Assembly (NCBI GenBank): GCA_015227615.1
Contig: JAALGZ010000002.1
Span: 1,984,001 to 2,048,000 of the forward strand
Direction: 5' to 3'
From: Labyrinthula sp. Ha
Lineage: Eukaryota; Sar; Bigyra; Labyrinthulida; Labyrinthulaceae
Length of the DNA: 64,000 nucleotides
The position numbers and the translations under genes were made by a program. Below the pieces are notes generated by a model. It saw only the letters and a program-made list of their open reading frames with translations. It did no database searches and was not told the DNA's origin. Positions 1 through 8,820 of this stretch are shown in pieces. How positions within the stretch are numbered: position 1 is the first letter of the stretch; each line of letters opens with the position of its first letter.

Positions 1-1779
1 ATGTTGAGTTTAGAAATCCTAGGGAGACGGTTTGCCATTAACATAAAGAAATTTGTTGCCTTGATTTTGTATAAAAGCAAATCAAATTTTTAGTTCTTTT
101 ACAGACTTAGAGTTGTGTTTCTGTTTTTGTATACATAACATTCAGAGTTAAAGCAAGCCAAATTACTAGCATGCTGACACGATTCTATTTTGTGAAGGAG
201 CTAGACAGACAGAGTTGATTCCATAATTTATTAGAACTGGATCATTATTTTAGTTTTGGGACTTACATTGCGTTTTGATCAAAACTCTATTTAGTGCTTA
301 GATCGGTGAAAACTGGATTTCGAATTTTGGACGGTAAAAAAACTACTTCAGTCGATTAGAACTTTGGAAAATAAGTAGAATGTAATCAAAACAACTATTA
401 GCTCTGACTGCTGCTAATTCGTATTGGAGTCGTCAAGGCCTTATATGTAAGGTACTAAGCCTTGAATGATTGACTCTGTAGAGTCTTAGTGGTTCAAGTT
501 TTCAGTGCAGTGGCAAGAAAATGTGCGTGGGGAGTGGTTTAGTGAGTTCAACTCCCACATGACGTGAAAAAAGACTTTCGGCCAGCAATGGCCTCCTTGT
601 AGGACCAAAGGACTTCCAATCTCTGAGCAGCCTCCCAGAAAAAAATATGCTGGGCTATGAATGTTTACATGCAAGCTTCCACACATGTTATAATTTAAAT
701 AAGTGCTTTCTCATCAAGGGCAACCATCGCTGGTCTTAAGATACACATTTTTTTTTGTCTTAATTGCCATATGTTATGTAGGCAACCTTGTATCCCTTAC
801 AGGGATAGCATTTGGTTTGTTGATAAATTATTAATAAAAATTCTGCCCATTTTTTTATTCTTGTTTGATTCTGATAGCTCCCCAACAACTTATTTTGATT
901 ATTGATGACCAATTTCTAATCAAGATAAAATCAGAATCATTTGACAGAAATAAAAATTCTAATTCTTTTATTGATAAACAAAATTAAAACAATTCTCAAT
1001 TATATATTTACAGTTTTTATCAAATCGGATGTTTAATCTTGCAACACTTTAATACATTCTGTTTTGATAGTTTTAACTTTGTTATGTTAGTGAATGCTCA
1101 AGAATAATTGAATAACAATAAGAGAATTCTCTATTATTCTCTCCTTTTCTTGCGCAAGTGCGAGGTTCGGTTATGCCTCAAGGCGAAATTACCCGCAGGA
1201 TAAACTGAATCGGATTCCGAAGCTTCTCTCAGCACTGTTTTCATCGCTAAGACACTTCTTGACTTCTAAGACCCACAGAGTTTTATCTAAATGGCATTGC
1301 ATTCATTAACGGCGAATGCTGAATAGGGTGGATCCTTCTTCCTAGTATGGGTAGCCTCCACCTAAAGTCTAGAATGTTTGAAGTGCTAATCACTTAAACA
1401 CGATTGCTAACTCTTTGAATTCACCCGTGTTAAACAACAAAAAGTCATGACTTTTTTCCTTTGAAGATTCTGTTTGCATGGTAAGAAGCTCATTCTGAAC
1501 ATGTAAGTTTCAATTGAGGACACTAATAACTGAAACGACAATGCCAAGCTCAGTATGTTCATTACTTTCCTTTGGTTAATATATTCTCGAAGCTTATGCT
1601 CTACTTCATTCCTTACCTGTTCATGTTTAACTTGCCCCCTATGATGTTGAAGAGCTCACCCTGAAAGTAAATAAGAAATTGCAAGGTTTTGATTTATGAA
1701 AAAGATATATTATTATTGAAAAAACAAGAACAAGATTTTCAGCTTCACTCCATTTAAGGTAGCTGCCACGAAGATAACT
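1..1779. other. Intergenic, no firm gene
   Basis: No reading frame here is convincing. A stretch at about 486-686 is richer in G and C than its surroundings and is open for 66 codons on the minus strand from an ATG, with a protein-like mix on both strands, but I recognise nothing in it. Positions 900-1027 hold one copy of a diverged dispersed repeat, listed separately. The rest is AT-rich sequence without visible structure. Confidence 0.5.
900..1027 (+). repeat. Diverged dispersed repeat, copy A
   Basis: This stretch aligns by eye, with small gaps, to the reverse complement of 14066-14188. Shared blocks include TATTGATGA followed by CAATT, then AATCAA, then AGAATC, and the 14-mer AAAACAATTCTCAA. 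Identity looks like roughly two thirds to three quarters. No terminal repeats or coding capacity are visible, so it could be an old non-autonomous transposon fragment. Confidence 0.4.
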
Positions 1780-4008
1780 CTAAACTAGGGGCATGGTTTT
1801 CTTACATACCGCCAGAGACTTGAACAAATTTGGCTTCTCTATAAACATTTCTTCCTTTGTACTCAAGAGGCGCATAGATAATAAGCACTTGTGCTTCAAA
1901 TTATTTTCAAATATGGCTTTTTTTGTTTCGTCTATATGTTTAAGGTAAATCTTCTTCTCTAAAGCATCATCAAAATTCATTGCCTGTTTCTCCCCGTTTT
2001 CAAGCTCACAAAGCATGGCTGCAACAGCGATACTCCTGAGGCTTGTCTTGTCAGATTTCATCCTGTCTCGTGATAGTGCTGACATTACTGGTAGCACATT
2101 ATGAGTTAAGAATGTATGTAAGAATTGGTTTAAAGGTATGGAATCAGATCCATGGCAAACACTATCTTGACGGTAGTGAAGCTTGGACCTCATATCAAAG
2201 CTTATCCCTTCTGGTACCTCTGAATTAAGACACACATGTTCTTCCAGTCTACTGAATCGAGATCTAGTGAGTTTTAATATATTTTCCCTAGAATATACCC
2301 CTCCTGCCATGTCACGATACAGTAAGCCTAGAACGCCTCCATTTGTACTGTCTAGGACTAGAAGTAAGTTTTGCTGATGAGCTTCAATCATGCAGCCATA
2401 CCTTAAGTAAAGCCGCATGACTGTAGACGTAACTAGCTCCATATAACTGGTAAACCATTTTCTTATTTTTAGGGGATCAACAAGAAGGGTAATCAAAGAT
2501 TTTAGCTCCTCGTTGTCGAGAGCAAAGGGGCAAAACAAACTTCCTAACGGTAGAACAACTAAACTGCTAAAGGGCACGTTGTGTTTTTTGGCAAGTTTAT
2601 TCATTGGTCCTTCAGGGTCTTCTCGAAATATTGCACTTAAGTAACGTGCATCTTCATAACTATATTTCTCTGTCGAATGATAATCAAAATACACCCCAAT
2701 GTTTTCATTCAGAGAGTAAAGATTAGAGCCCTTGACAGCTTTGTTTAAGAAATCCGTAACTATGGGACTGTCGTGTGCTTCAACGGGAGAAAGATAGCGT
2801 AATTGAGAGGTGGCTTGCACGGCAACAGGTAACTTAATATGGTGGGAACAGGAAAAGGGTCCCATGATATTACCCGTTTTATGTACTTCGTCATTTCTAA
2901 TGGCCCCTTCGAAGTACAGTTTTTCTGCAGTTAATTCATCCAACCTAAATTTATCTTGAGTGGGAATCAGGGTCCGGAAAGACATCAACGATCTACATTC
3001 CAAGACATATAAGTTTTCCGGGTCTAGCAAAATCACGCTGCGATTAATTAGGCTTTGAAACTTTGTTCTGATGGTTTCAACATTTTTTGGGTGAACTGGA
3101 AGCAGCGTATAGTTTTTTGACACGTCCTTTATAAAAAAGTTCCTGACAGTTGGATTGTACTGCTCTCGTAAGAACTCATTATATAATTCCACCTTAATGT
3201 CTCTTACATTTCTGCTTTCAAAGCATTTATTCAATTGATTAGAAACACTGTTGGATAGTTTGACGTTGATTTTCTCGGATAAACTCACCATCTTTTGGTT
3301 ATCTGTTTTGAGTTGCTCCTTGAAGTCGCACTCATGGTTAGCTCTTAATATGGTAAGTACAGCATCCAGCAGTTCTTTTGAATACATCGAGCTTTTTCTG
3401 GTGAGAAACCTGTGGCAAAGCGGCTTTAAAAATTCAAAATTTTCTCCAGTGCAAAATCTAAGCCGAATGCATTCCTTTCTAATAGGGACAAATACCAAGT
3501 TAACAGTGTTCCCAAATTCTGGGCAGTACATTTTCACTTCATCAGGGGTAAGATTTAGTTTTGTTTTTGTCATAGGGTGAAAGGGATGACCAGGGAATGA
3601 AGAAAGCTGCTCGAAACACAATTGTTGTTCATAGACTCCGCCCCTGATAAGGTTACTAAATGACGTCTGTGATCTGAGCAAACAAGGAAAAAACCTCTGA
3701 CGCCAGTAGCTGTAGCTCAGAACGAAGTTATCATGGCTCTGCTGTAACTCAGACCTTGTTTTATCCCAGAAACTTTTCATGGTTTCCCTTTGTTTCTCGT
3801 TGAAAACTTGGCTATCCTGCAGTTTAGCTCCGACGAAATCCAGTAACTGCTCAAAAGATATTAATATAACTTTCTCGTTCCCAACGTTGACAGTGACAGA
3901 TTCATCTTCTATCGCAAAATTTTCTATTGCAATTAATCTCTCTATCTGCAACGCTCTTAGCAGCAATTTGGAACTTCGTTGAAGTGCAAGTTTTTCTTCT
4001 AGATTCAT
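1780..4008 (-). CDS. NIS siderophore synthetase (IucA/IucC family)
   Basis: This 742-residue intronless protein matches the NRPS-independent siderophore synthetases, which use ATP to join a carboxylate such as citrate to an amine or alcohol. Seen in the sequence: GHPFHPMTK at residues 140-148 (the family's GHPxHPxxK signature), PVHP at 304-307, the adenylate-binding region QATSQLR at 398-404, EAHQQN at 542-547, and YRDMAG at 564-569, followed by a C-terminal FhuF-like part. Length is somewhat above the usual 580-650. All the hallmark residues are present, so it looks functional. The start is the only upstream ATG, preceded by stops. The family is mainly bacterial; fungal rhizoferrin synthetases of Mucoromycota are the eukaryotic case I know, so acquisition by transfer is inferred. 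The substrate cannot be read from the sequence. No siderophore transporter lies nearby. Confidence 0.9.
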   Translation of the reverse strand: MNLEEKLALQRSSKLLLRALQIERLIAIENFAIEDESVTVNVGNEKVILISFEQLLDFVGAKLQDSQVFNEKQRETMKSFWDKTRSELQQSHDNFVLSYSYWRQRFFPCLLRSQTSFSNLIRGGVYEQQLCFEQLSSFPGHPFHPMTKTKLNLTPDEVKMYCPEFGNTVNLVFVPIRKECIRLRFCTGENFEFLKPLCHRFLTRKSSMYSKELLDAVLTILRANHECDFKEQLKTDNQKMVSLSEKINVKLSNSVSNQLNKCFESRNVRDIKVELYNEFLREQYNPTVRNFFIKDVSKNYTLLPVHPKNVETIRTKFQSLINRSVILLDPENLYVLECRSLMSFRTLIPTQDKFRLDELTAEKLYFEGAIRNDEVHKTGNIMGPFSCSHHIKLPVAVQATSQLRYLSPVEAHDSPIVTDFLNKAVKGSNLYSLNENIGVYFDYHSTEKYSYEDARYLSAIFREDPEGPMNKLAKKHNVPFSSLVVLPLGSLFCPFALDNEELKSLITLLVDPLKIRKWFTSYMELVTSTVMRLYLRYGCMIEAHQQNLLLVLDSTNGGVLGLLYRDMAGGVYSRENILKLTRSRFSRLEEHVCLNSEVPEGISFDMRSKLHYRQDSVCHGSDSIPLNQFLHTFLTHNVLPVMSALSRDRMKSDKTSLRSIAVAAMLCELENGEKQAMNFDDALEKKIYLKHIDETKKAIFENNLKHKCLLSMRLLSTKEEMFIEKPNLFKSLAVCKKTMPLV

Positions 4009-4091
4009 GTTTTTTTGTTGATTAAACGGTTATTGTTACTGAGTTTTGCACTTCCGAGGATGATTCCAACACGCGTCAACCACCCATATAA

Positions 4092-4099
4092 TGACGTCA
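4092..4099. promoter_or_regulatory. Palindromic TGACGTCA (CRE-like) element
   Basis: A perfect TGACGTCA palindrome lies 84 nt upstream of the siderophore synthetase ATG and about 155 nt upstream of the divergent small gene at 4254. This is the binding site of CREB/ATF-type bZIP factors in other eukaryotes. It may serve either or both genes. Confidence 0.4.
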
Positions 4100-4253
4100 C
4101 TAGTCATTTACTTTGAACGGGAAATTGAACCTGTGCATAATTCCGAGTAGAAGGAAGTAAAAATTTATTAGATATCCAAACGTTACTTTACGTTAGATTC
4201 TTTGTTACTAATTTATCACCCAAATGAAACGTTAATTGAATTAACGTTATATA

Positions 4254-4510
4254 ATGGTAGTGTTGCGGTAGAGTGTTTCATTAAGAAACTCTAAGACAGG
4301 GGCAAAATATCGTCATAGTCAGCACACGTGTTTTCGGTATTGAGTATACAATGAGTCCCAACTCTTGACTACGCAGCCCGTGAAAAATATATTGAGAACC
4401 TGATGCAACCTATTCTAAATAAACTAAAGGATATCATTAAAAAAATGAATAAAGGATCAGAAGAAGTAGCAGAGAATATTTTGGATTTGCAGAAGATTTT
4501 CCAAGATTAA
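4254..4510 (+). CDS. Small spliced gene, product unknown
   Basis: I model three exons, 4254-4267, 4296-4336 and 4377-4510, giving about 62 residues. The introns are 28 nt (GTAGAG to TAAG) and 40 nt (GTATTG to GCAG). The last exon is the best supported: it is open, ends in TAA, and reads as a charged helical sequence (…KLKDIIKKMNKGSEE…). The first 14-nt exon is the weakest part of the model. I do not recognise a family. The gene is divergent from the siderophore synthetase and converges on the small gene at 4666-5057. It would not appear in any scan that demands 60 codons in one frame. Confidence 0.4.
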
Positions 4511-4665
4511 AAGCGAGAAGCTTGGGTTTTTCTCAAGTGGTAGTGATTGCATCTATTGACATTTGAGGCTGACGCACTTAATAGTTTTATTGAACAAATA
4601 CTACACAAAGTTCGTGTACCTTTACGAAGATTTTGCGTGTTACCTAAAATGCTTTTTTTGTAAAT

Positions 4666-5057
4666 TTAAAAACAAAAACTATTAATGACACCTGCAAACT
4701 GATTTAGAGTGTTGCAAGCCTCAACAGCCTCTATAAGGCAAAAAAGAATCTGCTGTCCCCTTGTGGTAATTAGCTTGACCAAGGCAATCACATCCCTTAC
4801 TATTTCCCGTGCATATTTTCCCAGTGCTGAATGCTTCTTCTTAAAAGTACAGACTGATAAAGATAGGTTGATACATGACTACCCTCTACTACATCTACAA
4901 CACTTTTAAAAACCGGTTTTGGCTTCCAGCAACCACTATAATTTATGTGTATATATGTTTGTACATGGTCTACCCAAGCATTGGCGCTTACCAAGTTGAT
5001 TCTAAGCAGCGTTTTAGTTAAGGCAGTGAGAGCCGACACAAAACGTGTAGTTCCCAT
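4666..5057 (-). CDS. Small spliced gene, product unknown
   Basis: Two exons, 4883-5057 and 4666-4853, are joined by a 29-nt intron at 4854-4882 that starts GTAGTC and ends TTATCAG. The spliced frame gives about 120 residues with a mixed, protein-like composition; the second exon reads …SALGKYAREIVRDVIALVK… and looks helical. The intron has the same size and ends as those in recognised genes of this window, which is the main reason to believe the model. A further 29-nt intron-like segment (GTACAA…TATAG) lies inside exon 1; removing it would need a second odd intron, so I leave it in. No family is recognised. Confidence 0.45.
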
Positions 5058-6944
5058 AGTTAATGTAAGTACTGCTACAATGATGATTTTAATGTAGGTT
5101 GTTACCGGTATAGTCTAGCTGTAACTAGACAATAGGTGTTTATTTGTTGAAGATACGTGTTTAAACACACCCGACTCGATTTTATTCATATGGGGAGAAA
5201 GCTGAAGTATTGCCAGCGGTGTTCTTTCTTTTGATGTTTTTTATGGCCTAAAGTGAAATGTTATAGAGTATGAGAATGAAGCACTCCGCCATTGATCTCA
5301 CCCGAGAAATTGATATAGTTTGATTATGGGTTGTCTTTAAAAGCTTTGCGCCTGAGTTGCTCATTACTTGACCACCATATGAATGATAGAAACATCTAAT
5401 TGAATTTGTTCTGTTATGGCTGACGTAAGTAAAGGAGATTGCCTGCTATTTTGGGCTTAGCTCGGGAAAAGTTTCGCACTATGGCAATGTATTGGAGTAC
5501 GATATACTCAGCCTTTGCATTAAGGCTTTAACAACAAGGCTACCAACATCACTCTATCAAGACTAAAAATTCAGTTAGGACAATGACGACACCGAAACAA
5601 TTACTTGCCATATATACAACCACCAAAAATTTTACTGACATATTTCCATAAGATATAGATTTCCAATGTTTTAACGGATGTAAATTACATATTTTGATAA
5701 AGTTTTTTCAAAGGCTATCTTAAACTATGGGCAACCAAACATTTCCGGATTTTAAGAAGAATTTTACGCCTGCTTCTTGGTCCTTCAACTCATGCTTGGG
5801 AATTTACTTAGATTTCCAAGCACTCATATTACGTCCGAGGGTATTTTTCATATTTGAATGAATCCTATAAGTGAAAAGGCTTGATGTGAGTAGGGTTACA
5901 CCCAATTTTTATACCCTGGCTCTTAAAATTTAGTTCCAACCTATTACAATCTCTAAAGGCTTGTAATTTATGAACATCATTTCTGTCAACTTTTAATGCT
6001 TAGTTTTTAAGGACAAGTGCGAACTGGCAAACAGAAATAATCACTAGGTCTCGCTTCAGTTACCTTGTTCTAGTAGAGCTGATATTCAGTATCGTTACAC
6101 TGTGAATGCGTTCAGTGTTAAGTACTAAAATTAAGTCTTAACATTTTTGTGGCTTGTACCAGTATATTTGGGTCACTTGACATGTAAATAGAGCAAAAAA
6201 ATAATTTATTTCATATAACTAAGGAAATGTCAACATGAAGACTTGAATATTTATGGTTCTGGTGTGGCTATATTGAAGTAACATTTAATAATTTGAATTT
6301 AAATAACCAATACCATTGGTAATCATCATATGGCTTGCTATACTACCTTGTTTTCCCTGCATAATAAGAGGAGTTTAAGTCAAATTACGGATATTTTGCA
6401 CCTAGTTTCAACCCATGAGTGAATAGGAAAGAACTTAAAAGAACCACATATTCAATCCTGGGGGTTATGTTGGAATGAAACTCTGGGTTTCTTTTTGGAA
6501 CCTATCGCGTAGCTGCTTAACAAGCTTTCGCAACCATGAACACAAGTAGCTAAGTGTTATGAAACTACCTTTATTTATAGATATCCTACATACATAGTGC
6601 ACACTTATTTTTTCAAACTTATTCTCTACTTTTGGTTTCAACGATATACTATACTTCTTGATAAAGATTATTTAAAGCCTTTTGTTTTCTAAGGCTTAGA
6701 GGCGTAGACAGTACATATATTATGTATCTGGTTCACCTCTCAATACTCGTGTACTTCAGTTAGTTTTATTCATCTAGTACTAATAGAACGATGTAATTGT
6801 ATCAATTTGTTATTTTCCTGTGCTTTTCGGGAGAGAACAGCCATCGAATGTTCGTTTTATACATCGTATGAACATGACAGAAACGCGCTGCCACGTCATT
6901 AAATTACAGAAAGCAATCCCATAAACAAACGAAGATACGAAAAA
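5058..6944. other. Intergenic, no gene seen
   Basis: I find no open frame of note. A short stretch at 5417-5530 begins with an ATG and a GTAAGT donor-like sequence, but it does not lead to a coherent exon set. The last 60 nt are the promoter and leader of the lipase. Confidence 0.5.
6889..6898 (+). promoter_or_regulatory. TGCCACGTCA element upstream of the lipase
   Basis: The 10-mer TGCCACGTCA lies 47-56 nt upstream of the lipase ATG. The same 10-mer occurs at 30346-30355 and at 41292-41301, also near gene starts. Its core CCACGTCA is the reverse of TGACGTGG, the kind of site bound by bZIP factors in other eukaryotes. Function is inferred. Confidence 0.4.
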
Positions 6945-8066
6945 ATGGATACATCTGCAGAGACGATTATTAAAGCATTGTTTGTTGGATATATTATTTA
7001 CAAAGCAGGTTCTACGCTAAAGTATGTATTCACAAAGTATTAATTTATAGAGTATGGACAAATCCGAATCATGAGTTTACCCAGAACAGATATTCCACCA
7101 TCAGTTCCTTCTCTGCAAGAAAAACGTTCGTAGAAGATGGAGAAGGATCAGGTAGTTGCGTGCATAAGCAGCCATATATCATAAATAAAGATGTAAGTTA
7201 TTCTTTATTATATATTTCAGGGTCTCTACATCTTCCAAAGAAAATGGGATCAAGTAGCTAGCTCTGCTCTAAAGGGGATTGTTGTAATCTGTCACGGTCT
7301 CAACGAACACAGTCTAAGATATTCGCATGTAGCACAAAAATTAAATGAGGCAGGTTATAAAGTATACTCTTTAGATCATCAAGGTCACGGGATGAGTGAG
7401 GGCACAAGATTATATGTTAAGAAGTTTAGTGACTTCTTGGATGACGTGGTGGTAACATATAAGAAAGCCCAAGAGGAAAACCCTGGAGTTAAAACCTATC
7501 TCTTAGGACACTCCATGGGTGGCTTAATAGCTATTTTGACCACGTTTGAAATACAGAGACAGAACTTGCAGTTGGATGGAGTCATCTACTCTTCTCCCGC
7601 TCTTGCTCCGGAATTTTCAGGAACCACGGGAGCAATTGCCCTGGGAATTATGAAAATGATCACAGGAATAGTTCCAAAATTAAGATGTTATACACCTAGC
7701 AGTAAGACTTTGACGCACGATACGCTGAACAGGGACAAATTTTTCAATGATTCTTTGATTTATCATGATTGTGGTGGATTGATGACAATGGGCTTGTCTA
7801 CTGAGCTAGCCCAAAGTATTATTTTGGCATTTACAAAAGTAAGATTATTTGATAAAAATCTTCCTGTACTTATGATTCAAGGGTCTGATGATGGAATGGT
7901 AAGTCCAGAGCAAACTAGAAAGTTTTTTCAGATTTTGGAGAATAGAGGGGTGAAAGATGCCACGTTTAAGTACTATGAAGGAGGATATCATGAGCTTATG
8001 AACGAGCCTAATTGGGAGACAGCTGCTGTGAAAGACGTTGTAGATTGGATTGTCTCCAAGCAATAA
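6945..8066 (+). CDS. Monoglyceride lipase, alpha/beta hydrolase
   Basis: Three exons (6945-7021, 7051-7192, 7221-8066) encode 354 residues. The introns are 29 nt (7022-7050, GTATGT to TATAG) and 28 nt (7193-7220, GTAAGT to TTCAG). The protein hydrolyses monoacylglycerol, or a related lysolipid, to a fatty acid and glycerol. The family signature HGLNEHSLRY follows the second splice site, and the nucleophile elbow is GHSMGG at 169-174 with Ser171. The acid is probably Asp296 or Asp297 in GSDD, and the base His330 in GGYHE. A hydrophobic stretch near residues 8-20 could anchor it to membranes. Lipase and the convergent DGAT2 gene nearby act in opposite directions on glycerolipids. Family assignment is secure; substrate preference is inferred. 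Confidence 0.92.
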
Positions 8067-8131
8067 TTGAGTTTTAGTTTTCGTTCTTGTATATAAAATT
8101 TGACGTTAAGAACTATTTTTTTTCGAGTTTC

Positions 8132-8764
8132 ATGAACAGAATAAAGGCTCATTCTATCCTTTCCAAAGAAGAAAAGGAAGGATTTTGTGCAGAGAAATGG
8201 GGGTTTGAAGTTAGTTTAGATGAAAATATTTCTTTTGTCTCAAATCTTGAAATCTCTTGTGTGGACTTGACTGAAAAATTGCCGTTTCCCTTAGAAGAGT
8301 ACAATCTCTTAGAGTTGCAACAAGTGAGAAAAGAAAAGGGCCATTCAACTCTTCAATGGTGCCCCTTTGAGGACAAAAATATTTTCAATGTCGTGATCTA
8401 CAATTCCTTGAATACAAAGCTAAATCAAAATTGGGGTATTTGCTCGGAAACGGTAGTTTCTGATGGATTAGAGTCTAGTAACGACTATGGATATGAAAGC
8501 GAAAATACCTTTGGTGGATTAAGTAACCTGGAATCAGATGACGCGACTGGGTTTACTGCCTACTGGATCATGGGCATTTTTCTTGTAGCTGGAATTTTTA
8601 CAGTTTTCTCTGCACTTGGGGATTTAAATAAATTAGAGAGGAAAACAAGGCGAGTAAATTTTAAGGACGTTGCAGAAGAGCGAGAGCCTGCAGCTTTTCC
8701 TGAAAATTATGATCAGTTCAGTTTAGACTCGTCTTCAAAGGAAGATGAAACGGATGAAGAGTAA
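8132..8764 (+). CDS. Orphan single-pass membrane protein
   Basis: Starting at the first ATG, 65 nt after the lipase stop, this frame gives 210 residues. About 135 residues of mixed composition with several Cys come first, then one clear membrane segment (…YWIMGIFLVAGIFTVFSAL…), then a charged tail ending in an acidic run. No signal peptide is evident, so either the N-terminus is cytosolic or an upstream exon with a signal has been missed. I recognise no family. It lies in tandem with the lipase at very short spacing, and its stop is 56 nt from the stop of the convergent acyltransferase, so the three genes are packed far more tightly than the rest of the window. Confidence 0.7.
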   Translation: MNRIKAHSILSKEEKEGFCAEKWGFEVSLDENISFVSNLEISCVDLTEKLPFPLEEYNLLELQQVRKEKGHSTLQWCPFEDKNIFNVVIYNSLNTKLNQNWGICSETVVSDGLESSNDYGYESENTFGGLSNLESDDATGFTAYWIMGIFLVAGIFTVFSALGDLNKLERKTRRVNFKDVAEEREPAAFPENYDQFSLDSSSKEDETDEE

Positions 8765-8820
8765 AATGTTTATCGAAGAAAACTTTCGAGTATCTACAAG
8801 CCTTAAGCGTTTACAAAGTT

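Noticed and set aside
500-570. tRNA-like sequence around GAGTTCAACTCC
   Set aside because: The T-arm stem is imperfect and no acceptor or anticodon arm can be paired with it.
1150-1220. GC-rich stretch as an rRNA or snRNA fragment
   Set aside because: I could not match it to U1, U2, U4, U5, U6, 5S or large-subunit motifs that I know.
6945-8764. Lipase and orphan membrane protein as one fused gene or operon
   Set aside because: Stop codons separate them in all frames and no intron-like sequence links them; close tandem spacing alone is not proof of co-transcription.
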